Below are positions 1 through 8,376 of a stretch of DNA of 64,000 nucleotides, in pieces. Every line of letters starts with the position of its first letter. Positions within the stretch are counted from its first letter, which is position 1. The notes beneath the pieces were generated by a model. The model saw only the letters and a list, made by a program, of their open reading frames with translations. It was not told the origin of the DNA and searched no databases. Source of the stretch: Seramator thermalis (GTDB taxonomy: Bacteria; Bacteroidota; Bacteroidia; Bacteroidales; Dysgonomonadaceae); assembly GCF_004138125.1 (NCBI RefSeq), contig NZ_RXHS01000015.1:1-64000 (forward strand), read 5' to 3'. Both the position numbers and the translations under genes were made by a program.

Positions 1-1494
1 CTGCTTTTCTTCTTCCCCGTTAAGCATATACGCTTTAGTATCCATTACCCTTTTGATGGATTGATAGGTCAGAATATCGTTGTCCAGCGCATAGCGGCAT
101 ACCCGCTCAAAAATTACCGGATCTGTCTTTCGTTGAAGGCTTAACAGTCCATCGCATCTTTTATACTGCACCTCGGGTATCTCTGCCCTTTCAAAAATAA
201 CGGCAAACAGCTCAGCCAACAGCTCAGAGTGTTTCCCCGCTTGCCTGATATAGAACTCAGGGCTACGGTCATGATAGAAGTTGTGGCCGGAACCCATATG
301 CGCTTTGACGACAGTATATCCAAATCCGATAGTGCGTAGGTGGGTAGCCACATATACTCCCCGGATATAAATGCGAACCAAACTTCGGGTATAGATGACA
401 TCCGCCTCTTCCCCGATATGCGGATAAGGAACGGAATAATAATGTTTGTCACGGGCAAGATAGATGCAGTTGTTTTGAGCTACCCTGAGTTTCGCATAAT
501 ATTTTATCTCAAAATCTTTTTCCGGAAGTGCTTTCAATAAAGGTTTTTCTTCTGCCAGAAACTTCTCTTCCCGACAATATCCCTTTTGCTGCTGACGAGT
601 TTGATTGTGTTCACGCGTTTTATCGGCTAAAGCCCGGTTTATCTCTTCAAGAGAAAAGAAGGTATGATGGCGAAGCTTGGCATAAACGCGCCTGTACACA
701 ATTTTTACCTCGTTTTCAACAGAGGCCTTGTCCTGAGGTTTTCTCACTCGAGCGGGCAAAACTGCGAATCCGTAATGATTGGCAAAATCATCCATCACCC
801 TGTTCAGTTCGGGTTCATACCGGTCTGTTTTAATCACCGAAGCCTTCAGATTGTCTGTAACTACTATTTTGGGAGAGCCTCCCAGATGTTTTAAACAACA
901 GGAAAGAGCATAAAGAAAATCATCGGTGCTTTGCGAGGGAACGGCCATCACAAAAGCATAGTCTGAATATGGGAGACAGGCTACAAACACCTGCGTTTGT
1001 ATTACTTCTCCACTCTCTCGGTTGATATACGAGACAGTGTCTCCGGCAAAATCCACAAATAGTTTTTCACCCGCATGGTGCTGCAATATGCTTCCCGGTT
1101 TGCGTGCTTTGATAATCTGTCCTAAATGAAAACAGAACTGGGAATAACCGTAACCATCCGGATGGCTTTCCCTGTATTCCTCCCAAAGTAGATAGCGTGT
1201 CACATGCGGTTTTTTGAGCTCTTCTTCCCAGTAAGAAATCATGCCCTTAAACTCTTCGAAACGATCCTGCTTGTAAGCGGGATTGCCGGCGAAAAGCTTA
1301 CTCTCCAAAACCGGTTCATCCAGAGCCAATAGCTCTTCAATGCCGGATTCTTGCTCTTTAATCTTACGCACATAGGTATTGACTGTCCTCTTGTATAACC
1401 CCAAATCGCCGGCTATCTTTCGGTTCGAAACCCCTTGTGCGTGCAAGCGAAGTACTTGTTTTACCTTACTCATGTTAATTATTATTCCTGCCAT
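1..1494 (-). CDS. istA: IS21-family transposase IstA, 3' end beyond window
   Basis: An open frame of 498 codons runs without a stop to the left edge, so the C-terminus is missing. The N-terminus is a helix-turn-helix (KVKQVLRLHAQGVSNRKIAGDLG). The DDE catalytic core is visible: Asp in LFVDFAGD, Asp in VTDNLKA and Glu in ASVENEVK. The order and spacing fit IS21 IstA, which cuts and joins the element ends. The IstB ATPase should lie just left of the window. Two in-frame ATGs are possible, at 1494 and 1473; both precede the HTH. The frame has no lesion, so the element may be recent and active. Confidence 0.9.
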   Translation of the reverse strand, partial: MAGIIINMSKVKQVLRLHAQGVSNRKIAGDLGLYKRTVNTYVRKIKEQESGIEELLALDEPVLESKLFAGNPAYKQDRFEEFKGMISYWEEELKKPHVTRYLLWEEYRESHPDGYGYSQFCFHLGQIIKARKPGSILQHHAGEKLFVDFAGDTVSYINRESGEVIQTQVFVACLPYSDYAFVMAVPSQSTDDFLYALSCCLKHLGGSPKIVVTDNLKASVIKTDRYEPELNRVMDDFANHYGFAVLPARVRKPQDKASVENEVKIVYRRVYAKLRHHTFFSLEEINRALADKTREHNQTRQQQKGYCREEKFLAEEKPLLKALPEKDFEIKYYAKLRVAQNNCIYLARDKHYYSVPYPHIGEEADVIYTRSLVRIYIRGVYVATHLRTIGFGYTVVKAHMGSGHNFYHDRSPEFYIRQAGKHSELLAELFAVIFERAEIPEVQYKRCDGLLSLQRKTDPVIFERVCRYALDNDILTYQSIKRVMDTKAYMLNGEEEKQ

Positions 1495-1550
1495 ACGATT
1501 ATGTGATTAATTGAAATATCACACAATCTTATGAAAAAGAATCAACAAGC

Positions 1551-1872
1551 GGGTGGGTATGCGCCGGAATCGGCACGGAGCTGAAAAGGGAAAAAGAAAA
1601 AACGTAATATACTTTTTATAAGCATGTTATACTCGGGAAAATGGGTGCATATGCTCCGGAAAAGTATGTATTTTTCCACTACCTTGCATTGTTGGGTGCA
1701 TATGCGCCGGAATCGTTAGCTCGACGCCTTGTATTCCCTTTTTTTGCTCTCTTTTTTTACAATATGTAAGCCATTTATATGGGATATGTGACAAAATGGT
1801 TGATTATCGAAGAATTTTCTATCTTATTAAATCACCGGATTTTGTCCGAAAAGTGGGTGGGCATGCTCCGGA
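1551..1872. repeat. IS21-type multiple terminal repeats (four copies)
   Basis: Four near-identical copies of GGGTGSRYATGCKCCGGA lie at 1551-1568, 1643-1660, 1694-1711 and 1855-1872, between the istA start and the broken transposase. Repeated terminal sites of about 20 bp are typical of IS21 elements and bind the transposase. The outermost copy abuts the end of the interrupted gene, so the element boundary is at about 1872-1880. The istA promoter must also be in this stretch, but I cannot pinpoint it. Confidence 0.75.
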
Positions 1873-2589
1873 TTATCCAGTTGCTTGGTCGATATTAAAG
1901 TTTTGTTCTACGATGCTATAGCACAAGGTTGATTTTGCACGGGTAACGAAAAATGCTCCGGCGCTGTTTATTCGATATAATGCCTCAAAATCGACATAAG
2001 CCTTGTCCATCAGGTAAATGGCATCTGCATAAAACGGAATTTCATCCAACGCATTGCTGTCGTGATATTTACCGTCGGTAATCAGGATAAATTCCGGTAT
2101 ACTGCCACGCAAATCGAGCAGTGTGTGCATTTTTATGGCACCGCGTGAATATTTGCCTTCTGCCCAAGTAAAAAGATTGATGCTTATGGATATGGTCGTT
2201 GAGTCCAACGCAAATATCTCGTTGTCAATATCAATGCCCGGTACAGGAGAGTCGGCATAAAGAGGACGGACAAGGCGTATGAGGTAATTGCCGAAATCGG
2301 CAAAAATCCGCCAGTCACGCTGCTCGTTGGCTCGCGAAAGCGTTGTGTGGGCAACGTATTTCTTCATGCCCAAGTGATAAAGTTTGCCTTTGTGCGCTTT
2401 TAGACACAGACAGATTGAGCGAAGCGATTCCAAAGAGGTTAACTGTCCGAAAAAAAGTTGTACAAAGTGATTCCAGCAATCGAGTTCATGAATGTGGTAA
2501 TCCCCCTTGTAACGCTTGACGCATTTGTTGAATTCATATTTGCTCACAAACTCCAACACTTGTGAAAATACATATTTGCCTGAATACAT
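1873..2589 (-). pseudogene. IS4-type transposase (DUF4372 N-terminus), truncated by IS21
   Basis: The N-terminus (SGKYVFSQVLEFVSKYEF) matches the DUF4372 domain at the head of many Bacteroidota IS4-family transposases. The DDE domain begins normally, with Asp in FALDSTT and Asp in MDKAYVDF, but the frame stops at residue 238, before the catalytic Glu. Full-length relatives are about 380 residues. The stop codon lies at the junction with the IS21 terminal repeat, so IS21 insertion is the evident cause of truncation. Confidence 0.85.
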
Positions 2590-2733
2590 AATAATTTTGA
2601 GTTTAGATAATTAAAAACTGCAAAATTATTACTTTTCAAATCAAGTCGTAAAATCAAAAATCGCTTATAATGTATTTAATATTAATTACTTACAAAAATA
2701 TTTTGAAAATTAACGCACCAGCAGTATAAGCAG

Positions 2734-3783
2734 ATGAAAAAAATTACAACCTATTTATTAATCTTTCTGGGGTTATTGTCATGCTCAAAAAGTCATAATA
2801 CAATAAATGAAATATTTAAACACAATATATCCCTCCAACATAAAAAGATAATTTATGACGAAGACTACCTGATTGGTAGTTCCGGAAAAATGCTTATTAT
2901 TGATTCTATTTTGATTACTTTAGACTATAATAACGAACGAATGTTCCATGTATTTGATATAAAAAATAATAAATATATCAATAATCTCGGCGTGAAAGGA
3001 CAGGGTCCGAACGAATTTCTACACCCTTATTCTTTGATCTATCATTCCCATATTGACTTTCTGTCATACGATCTGTTAGATAATTCCCTAAAAAAAATAC
3101 GTATTGATTCGTTAATGAATGGAACAATATCTTACGAAAAAATGATTTCTTTTAACTCTATATCCAATTCGATAGTTATTCCTACAAAATACAACAACTA
3201 TATAGGATTCGGGCAATATGAGTCAAACATGTTTAAATTAATCGATTCGGATGGAAAAGATATTGGATTATTTATGGATTTTCCAACTGATAAAGAGACG
3301 AAAACAATCGATCACAGAAATATTGCTCTCGGTTATCAAGGATCACTTGCCATCAATATGGATAGAGATAAGCTTGTATATGCTTCTTTATATGGGACTA
3401 TCTTAGGCATTTACAATATAAAAGAGAACTCGATCAATCAGGAGTTTTTATTAGTTTATGATTATCCCCAATTTACAGTACAAAATGAAGGAGGAGGAAT
3501 GTCAAGTCCTATAACCAAAGATGGTATCTGCGCATTCAGGGACATCTATGCAACAGACAAGTATATCTATTCGTTATATTCCGGCAAAACAATTTCTAAG
3601 TTAGGGGAAAAGGCTTTTGAAGCCCAAAATATCTATGTTTTCGATTGGGAAGGAAACCCTGTCATACACTATCGTCTTGATGCCTCAATTAATAATATGG
3701 CTGTTCTTTCAAACAATAAAAGAATATATGCTATTTCTAACCTGCCGGAACCGACTTTAATCGAATTTGAGATCGATTTGTAA
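2734..3783 (+). CDS. BF3164-like lipoprotein, predicted six-bladed beta-propeller
   Basis: The protein has 349 residues and starts with a lipoprotein signal (MKKITTYLLIFLGLLSC, Cys17 as the lipidated residue). The segment GVKGQGPNEFLHPYSLI is characteristic of the BF3164/TolB-like propeller lipoproteins common in Bacteroidales, whose function is not established. It is probably anchored in the outer membrane. It stands alone between an IS4/IS21 wreck and an IS3 wreck, with no operon partner, so it may be a passenger or a survivor of local rearrangement. The frame is intact. Confidence 0.75.
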   Translation: MKKITTYLLIFLGLLSCSKSHNTINEIFKHNISLQHKKIIYDEDYLIGSSGKMLIIDSILITLDYNNERMFHVFDIKNNKYINNLGVKGQGPNEFLHPYSLIYHSHIDFLSYDLLDNSLKKIRIDSLMNGTISYEKMISFNSISNSIVIPTKYNNYIGFGQYESNMFKLIDSDGKDIGLFMDFPTDKETKTIDHRNIALGYQGSLAINMDRDKLVYASLYGTILGIYNIKENSINQEFLLVYDYPQFTVQNEGGGMSSPITKDGICAFRDIYATDKYIYSLYSGKTISKLGEKAFEAQNIYVFDWEGNPVIHYRLDASINNMAVLSNNKRIYAISNLPEPTLIEFEIDL

Positions 3784-3862
3784 TAGTATCTTCTAATAGT
3801 CTGGAATTACTAACTTTGCCGGGACAAAAAGTTAAGCATAAAAAGCTTATTTTTGTCAAGGT

Positions 3863-4177
3863 ATGAGACAACAAAGAACACATTATGACAAGACATTTAA
3901 AGATAATGCTGTCAAACTAAGTCTCGAGCGGAAGAATGTTTCCGGGCTCGCACTCGAATTGGGCATATCACCCACACTATTGTATCGCCGGCGCAAAAAG
4001 TACCAAGAGCGAGGGGAAAACAGTTTTCCCGGCAATGGAGTCCGTTCTCGTGAAGGAGAAGAAGCCGGAAGGGTTGTAGAGTTGGAAAGGCGTCTCAAAG
4101 AGGCTGAAACAGAACGTGACATATTAAAAAAAGCTTTAGGCATCATCTCCACGAGCGATCGTTGTCCCCGGGTTTAA
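3863..4177 (+). pseudogene. IS3-family transposase OrfA, element internally deleted
   Basis: This 104-residue frame contains the HTH_Tnp_1 domain (DKTFKDNAVKLSLERKNV... LALELGISPTLLYRRRKKY) and the leucine-zipper-like tail ending in DILKKALGII, all typical of IS3-family OrfA. The usual OrfB does not follow. Within about 20 bp the sequence jumps to the last part of OrfB, so most of the DDE integrase domain is deleted and the element cannot transpose on its own. Confidence 0.8.
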
Positions 4178-4310
4178 AGTTCAGCATGGACGGTAAAAGA
4201 GGAGCGATCGATAATATCTTCATTGAAAGATTCCGGCGAAACATCAAATACGAAAAAATCTATCTCGAACCGTCTGATCATGGTTTGGAATTATATCACA
4301 AATATACACG
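4165..4310 (+). pseudogene. IS3-family OrfB C-terminal remnant
   Basis: The segment reads SMDGKRGAIDNIFIERFRR followed by IKYEKIYLEP and GLELYHK. This is the C-terminal signature of IS3-family (IS150-like) OrfB, including the catalytic Glu region (FIERF). It is joined directly to the OrfA end in a shifted frame, so most of OrfB is gone. Its frame then runs into an IS481 relic, so the long open frame seen here (to 4434) is chimeric. Confidence 0.75.
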
Positions 4311-4677
4311 CCAAATTAAAGAAAGTTCTTTGACAAATTTTCAATTAGCCCAAACCTTTCATACTTCTCCTGCTACCATAGGGAAACGTGTAAAGACAAA
4401 AGCCCACGTCCTCATCAGATCGCATATGCTTTAAATGAACCGGAAGAAAGTTTGGCCGTCTTCATCAGGAAAACTACCCCGTTACCTTTGGATGAAGTAT
4501 GGGGGATGCTTTTCGTCTATAATCCGCAAATTGCAAGAAGTTCCGTTTATAGAACATTTTATAGAAACCATGTCAATCGGGTTCCGCCGGCAGGAAAGGG
4601 AAAAAGCCGAAAAGTTTAAGGAATATGAACCGGGCTGTCTTCACGTGGATGTGACCTATTTGCCTGCGTTCGCTTGA
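4311..4677 (+). pseudogene. IS481-type transposase N-terminal remnant, frameshifted
   Basis: Three frame segments reconstruct one protein: an HTH part (YTRQIKESSLTNFQLAQTF), then PHQIAYALNEPEESLAVFIR and YNPQIARSSVYRTFYRNHVN in the next frame, then KFKEYEPGCLHVDVTYLP. This is the N-terminal half of an IS481-type integrase, ending just after the first catalytic Asp (HVDVTYLP). Two frameshifts (near 4400 and 4610) and a missing C-terminal half make it dead. Confidence 0.7.
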
Positions 4678-4888
4678 TGGAAGACATGGCGGAGTGAGAA
4701 AAAGAACAGGGCGTAAAACTCCTTTTCGGGCCGTCGAAAAACCTGTGGTGAGCAAAGCCGAACCATGGTTCGTGTTAAAACATTAAATTTCTAAACAAAA
4801 TCCTTTCATATTTAAAAACAAAATTTTATATTTGCATCCGAATAAAAGTCCAAGTTTTCACAAACAACTTTGTGAAACTTGACAGGTA

Positions 4889-5257
4889 ATGGATAAATAT
4901 TTCCACACCGAAGATAACCGGAAGTGGGTATTTACCGAAACGGTTGCAGAAAACGGAAGCCGGAAAACCTTTACTTTAAGGAAACCGGCTGACATATCCA
5001 ATCACCCGCCATTTGAAAATCAAAATGGATGCAAATCCATTTGATGCCAAGAGGTATGAATATTTTGGAAAAAGGCAGTCTGCAAGACTGCGGTTTGCTC
5101 TCACGTAACGTGTAACTTTATCGGACAGAGGCTTGTAAAAGTCAACGAACCGGTTTAATTTCGTGAGAATTAAATTTTGTAACACTTGAACCGTATGCGG
5201 GGAAACTCGCACGTACAGTTCTTAAAGGGGAAAGCGGGGGTAACCCCGCTGACCTAC
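4889..5257 (+). mobile_element. Group II intron 3' remnant (maturase tail plus domains V/VI)
   Basis: The protein part reads MDKYFHTEDNRKWVFTETV, then RKTFTLRKPADI and, one base out of frame, ITRHLKIKMDANPFDAKRYE and YFGKRQSARL. This is the C-terminal end of a group II intron reverse transcriptase/maturase. About 80 bp further lies a 34-nt domain V and a GC-rich domain VI ending in GACCTAC, the expected 3' splice boundary. The reverse transcriptase domain and the 5' end of the intron are absent. The element is a dead 3' relic. Confidence 0.8.
5188..5257 (+). ncRNA. Group II intron domains V and VI
   Basis: Positions 5188-5221 form a 34-nt hairpin with the GGAAAC-type tetraloop region and the flanks typical of domain V. 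Positions 5222-5257 hold the domain VI-like hairpin (AGCGGGGG/CCCCGCT) and the terminal AC. The canonical AGC catalytic triad at nt 2-4 of domain V reads AAC here, and the facing strand has A where G is usual. That fits a ribozyme no longer under selection. Confidence 0.8.
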
Positions 5258-5279
5258 GTAATACAAATCAAGAAGAAAA

Positions 5280-5402
5280 GATTCAGCCGTCTTTAAAGCA
5301 GAGGTTGCATTAGCAGCAATTAAAGAACGGAAGATCCTATTTGAATTAAGTGCCCGTTATGGTATTTACCCCACTGTAATAGATCAGGGAACCAAGTTAT
5401 GA
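5280..5402 (+). pseudogene. IS3-family OrfA helix-turn-helix fragment
   Basis: The frame translates to FKAEVALAAIKERKILFEL then SARYGIYPTVIDQGTKL and a stop. It matches the first HTH of an IS3-family OrfA (usual form FKAKVALEAIK...ELASEYGVHP). It begins 23 bp after the intron 3' end, so it may be the downstream exon of a transposase gene that hosted the intron. The rest of the transposase is missing. Confidence 0.65.
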
Positions 5403-5420
5403 ATTTAAAACTACTGAACA

Positions 5421-5804
5421 ATGAAAGCAAGTAAATTATTATTATTAGGTTTTTTTATAAGTGCATTCGCAATGCTTTCTCTCTTTACTTCATGTACTGA
5501 TGATGAGTTTGAATCTTACAATGAAGTACTTGTAATTGCATCAGAAATAGTTGTAAAAAGTGATGGAAATGCATATTGGGTAAAAAGAAATGGAAGTGAC
5601 ACATGGGAAATGATGCATGCAGAGATTGCAAATTTCCACCATGAAAGAGGGAACGAATATGTAGTTGAAGTGAGCGTAAAAAAAATTAAGGATCCAGGAC
5701 CAGACCAATCTAATCACTATTATACTCTTATAAAAATCATATCAAAAGAAAAAAAGGATTCGGAAGTTCCTCTTTTTACAACAGATTTTTCATTTTTTCA
5801 ATGA
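5421..5804 (+). CDS. DUF4377-like lipoprotein
   Basis: The product is 127 residues with a lipoprotein signal (FAMLSLFTSC, Cys25). The remainder resembles DUF4377: a short beta-rich domain with the pattern WVKRNGSDTWEMMHAEI, FHHERGNEYVVEV and YTLIKIISKEK. Family function is unknown; members are cell-envelope lipoproteins. It lies intact between two transposase relics with no operon partner. Confidence 0.65.
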   Translation: MKASKLLLLGFFISAFAMLSLFTSCTDDEFESYNEVLVIASEIVVKSDGNAYWVKRNGSDTWEMMHAEIANFHHERGNEYVVEVSVKKIKDPGPDQSNHYYTLIKIISKEKKDSEVPLFTTDFSFFQ

Positions 5805-5811
5805 TCGTAGT

Positions 5812-6015
5812 CCGGCTGTAATTTATGTTGTCTTCTTTTAATCCTTTCCTGATGTAGTTGACAATTTGGTATGCCATTATTCCGAGCTAAATATGTGGCT
5901 CTATGTATTCATCCTTTTGATGGTGGATTGGACGTACTTTTAAATCGGTTTTTAAACATCTGAATACAGCCTCCACGCCTCTTGTCATGTTGTACACATC
6001 CCATACCTCTGAGTA
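5812..6015 (-). pseudogene. IS1634/IS4-like transposase C-terminal remnant
   Basis: The minus strand reads DVYNMTRGVEAVFRCLKTDL, KVRPIHHQKDEYIEPHI, an in-frame stop, then LGIMAYQIVNYIRKGLK. This is the C-terminal end of a DDE_Tnp_1 transposase (the E-A-F-R..K-x-D-L signature with the catalytic Glu). The N-terminal part is missing and the frame is interrupted, so it is a relic. Confidence 0.7.
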
Positions 6016-6018
6016 GGA

Positions 6019-6090
6019 ATGGCGGCCGGACCTTGGTGGGGGGCCTTAGTATCTGTCGGATTTTGGGCGGCATCAGAAATAATGTGTTGA
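6019..6090 (+). other. Short Gly/Trp-rich hydrophobic peptide frame, possible bacteriocin tail
   Basis: A 23-codon frame encodes a hydrophobic peptide containing AGPWWGALVSVGFWAA and ending in Cys before a stop. The composition (Gly, Ala, Trp, small residues) recalls the C-terminal core of class II bacteriocins. It ends 4 bp before a small three-helix membrane protein that could be an immunity protein. The upstream side is occupied by a transposase relic and a stop at 6010-6012, so a leader, if there was one, has been lost. The identification is speculative. Confidence 0.3.
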
Positions 6091-6094
6091 TATT

Positions 6095-6391
6095 ATGAAT
6101 AATATTCTCTATTCTATTATTTGGTTAGCAATCTCTTTGATTCCTCCGTTTATTGTATATTTCGTAACACGTAAGTCTAAAGGAAGACAAACATCGAATA
6201 AAACTACGAAAATATATCTGTTGATATTTATTTTTGCTATAATAGCATCAACTTTGATTTATTCATTGTTTGATACTCTTTACTTATCTTTAATCATACT
6301 GTTTATATTGGGAGTATTGGCTCTAATCTATCTAATTCATAATCAGAATAGTATTAAAGATGAACATCATGAGAGTGAAGATAAGGAATAG
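6095..6391 (+). CDS. Small membrane protein, unknown function
   Basis: The product is 98 residues with three predicted transmembrane helices (about 5-25, 41-60 and 64-84) and a charged C-terminal tail (NSIKDEHHESEDKE). No family is recognised. It starts 4 bp after a Gly/Trp-rich peptide frame. Size, topology and position would fit a bacteriocin immunity protein, but this is inference. It is AT-rich relative to the housekeeping genes, as are other accessory genes here. Confidence 0.5.
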   Translation: MNNILYSIIWLAISLIPPFIVYFVTRKSKGRQTSNKTTKIYLLIFIFAIIASTLIYSLFDTLYLSLIILFILGVLALIYLIHNQNSIKDEHHESEDKE

Positions 6392-6510
6392 AGGGGGTAT
6401 TGGTAGATACTGGTTCCCGCATCGATCCTCATCCCCTCAGACCTGCTAGCGAAGGCACCCATTTCAAGTATCTTTTCCTTGACCAGGTTCTTGCGTAACT
6501 TGACGCACAT

Positions 6511-6708
6511 GATCACCGGTTGCTTGCGCAGGAATTGGGTATAGCCCCCTTTCTGTTATATCTTTGGCGGAAAGAGTTCCGACAGAAAGGGGAATCCGAT
6601 TTCCCCGGAAATGGAGTCCGGTCACTGAGTGAAGATGCCAAAAGGATAATTGAGCCGGAAAAACATCCGGGAGAGGTTGAAACGGAGCGTCACATATTAA
6701 CTATGGGT
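6511..6708 (+). pseudogene. IS3-family OrfA remnant
   Basis: The translation (LAQELGIAPFLLYLWRKEF, RQKGESDFPGNGVRSL, EVETERHIL) is closely related to the OrfA at 3863-4177 and keeps the end of the HTH and the coiled-coil part. Both ends are cut: the start of the HTH is missing and the sequence changes at about 6708 into a minus-strand ABC ATPase tail. It is non-functional. Confidence 0.7.
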
Positions 6709-6960
6709 CTCTGTGTTGAAGATTGTTTTTACTTTGGAACGGGCTTCCTTTTGTATTTCTTGTCCGATAGCAGGCAATGATTCGGATTTCATGTAAGCCG
6801 TATTGTTTTCTATAACAGTCAGTGTATCGGATATCTTGATCAATTGATTAAGATCATGAGAAGAAATAAGAATAAAAGCATCCCTTTTTTTCCACTCGTT
6901 CAATAATTCTGAAAGGATAGCTGACGACGTGATATCCAGTCCGTTTTCGACAATTTCCCG
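6697..6960 (-). pseudogene. ABC transporter ATPase C-terminal fragment
   Basis: The minus strand reads ENGLDITSSAILSELLNEW, then RDAFILISSHDLNQL (D-loop and H-loop region with the switch His), then ISDTLTVIENNTAYM. These are the last 85 or so residues of a multidrug or bacteriocin-immunity type ABC ATPase. Walker A, signature and Walker B are absent. The fragment is trapped between an OrfA relic and a truncated nucleotidyltransferase. Confidence 0.7.
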
Positions 6961-6963
6961 AAT

Positions 6964-7227
6964 GTGGAAGAAGTCCTTATTTTCGGATCGAGAGCCACGG
7001 GAAATTATCGTGAGGGATCGGATATCGATTTGGCTATAATCGGTTCGAACATCACTTTCGACGAAATATTGGAGATTTCATCTCGAATCGACGATCTGGG
7101 ATTGCTTTACAACGTGGATGTATTGAATTACGATCAACAAAAGGGAACTTCAATAGGCAATGAAATAGACAAATACGGAAAAACCTTTTATCGAAAAAAA
7201 GCCAATCGGATCGCCATATCACGTTAA
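6964..7227 (+). pseudogene. MNT-type nucleotidyltransferase, N-terminally truncated
   Basis: The frame holds the minimal nucleotidyltransferase core: VEEVLIFGSRATGNYREGSD (GSRA motif) and SDIDLAI (two metal-binding Asp). Family members (MntA-like, often antitoxins or AMPylating partners of HEPN toxins) have about 15-20 more N-terminal residues. Here the frame joins an ABC ATPase relic just upstream, and only a GTG is available as start. No HEPN partner follows before 7433. It is probably a fragment, although the core is intact. Confidence 0.65.
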
Positions 7228-7432
7228 TCTTGATTCTTTTGACTCGTCGTTAAATGAATCAAATGTCGTTATCGCACAAGTGAGGGCATCATTGTTTTCT
7301 TCTCCTGAATGCGAGTCAAAAAATTATCATTAAACCTTCAAGATGCCTCCAACTCGATGGGTAACGACATACTTGCAATGGCTAAACCCAATCGGTTAAT
7401 TCTTTGCCGAATCGGCGCGAGCTTATACGAAA
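7228..7432. other. Intergenic, no recognised feature
   Basis: This gap separates the nucleotidyltransferase fragment from the 3' end of the minus-strand barrel gene. I see no complete reading frame and no convincing terminator. A partial frame near 7338-7430 gives a plausible but unrecognised peptide and may be another gene scrap. Confidence 0.4.
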
Positions 7433-8197
7433 TCAGAACCGATAACCTACCGAGAAAGAACCGCGAATGAAAGCCCACGGACCATCGATCTTTATATTTG
7501 CAGAATGTTCGTCTACGCTTACCTCGCTTTTAATCATTGGAATATCTTCCAGCCCATCTTCAATGTCCTGTTTTAGTGTTTGTTGATCTTCTGGCGAAAT
7601 AGTTTCGTCCGTTATGCCCGTAAAATCACCCGAACTTTTCCCGCCATGAACGCCCAGAATAGACCAATCCAGGACAATGTTCTTTTTGGAGCCCACCAAC
7701 CACTGACATCCCAGTAGGATTCCACCACTATGGGTATTGAGTGAGCCATCCACATCAATAGTGCGTTCGTCATCATTGTCATCGGTAAAAGTCGTCGAAA
7801 GTTGATAAAGTGTAAATCGTTCGTATCGGTAATAGGGCGCTATATAAAATCCGCCCCCATAGCCTGATGCCAAATAAAAACGAACTTCGGGAGTAAACGA
7901 AAATGTTCCCAATCGAATGCTTTTTGCAGATTCATCATCGGTGAATTGCCCGATATAGGGCACTCCTCCCTTTGGCATGACATTGTAACTCAAAAGCACA
8001 CTAACTCTTTTACTGAGGATTCGTTCGGCATAAAAGGAATAATTTCTAACGGCCGCTCCCAACAAATTGAACTTAACGATAGTTTGGCCATCCAGAAAAC
8101 CGTAAGACAAATAATCAGGTTTGAGTGACGTGCTGTTCTGCGAAAACAGGGAAAACGACAGAAATATCGTTAGCCCCAGGACAATACTTCTTTTCAT
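7433..8197 (-). CDS. Outer-membrane beta-barrel protein, DUF3575-like
   Basis: The product is 254 residues with a signal peptide (MKRSIVLGLTIFLSFSLFSQ). Alternating hydrophobic strands follow (NYSFYAERILSKRVSVLLSY, EVRFYLASGYGGGFYIAPYY), and the C-terminus ends in Phe (SFSVGYRF), as expected for a small barrel inserted by the BAM machinery. The N-SFYAERIL pattern resembles DUF3575 proteins. An acidic loop (about 135-150) and an acidic segment (about 195-220) face outward or to the periplasm. It appears to be transcribed alone; substrate and role are unknown. Confidence 0.7.
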   Translation of the reverse strand: MKRSIVLGLTIFLSFSLFSQNSTSLKPDYLSYGFLDGQTIVKFNLLGAAVRNYSFYAERILSKRVSVLLSYNVMPKGGVPYIGQFTDDESAKSIRLGTFSFTPEVRFYLASGYGGGFYIAPYYRYERFTLYQLSTTFTDDNDDERTIDVDGSLNTHSGGILLGCQWLVGSKKNIVLDWSILGVHGGKSSGDFTGITDETISPEDQQTLKQDIEDGLEDIPMIKSEVSVDEHSANIKIDGPWAFIRGSFSVGYRF

Positions 8198-8376
8198 AAG
8201 GCCTCGAATTTAGTTTTAATCCGAAGCAAATTTATATAATTTTTCTCAACAAAAAAATAAATTAGCATTTATTTATCGCATAGAGTAGAAATAAGTATGA
8301 TATTTAATAATTAACGTATTACAAATATTTCTTTCGTCGAACTTGGGGGAAATTTCAGACCTGAATTTTATGTTTA

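Noticed and set aside
6964-7432. Intact MNT-HEPN toxin-antitoxin pair
   Set aside because: The MNT protein lacks its N-terminus and no HEPN gene lies beside it.
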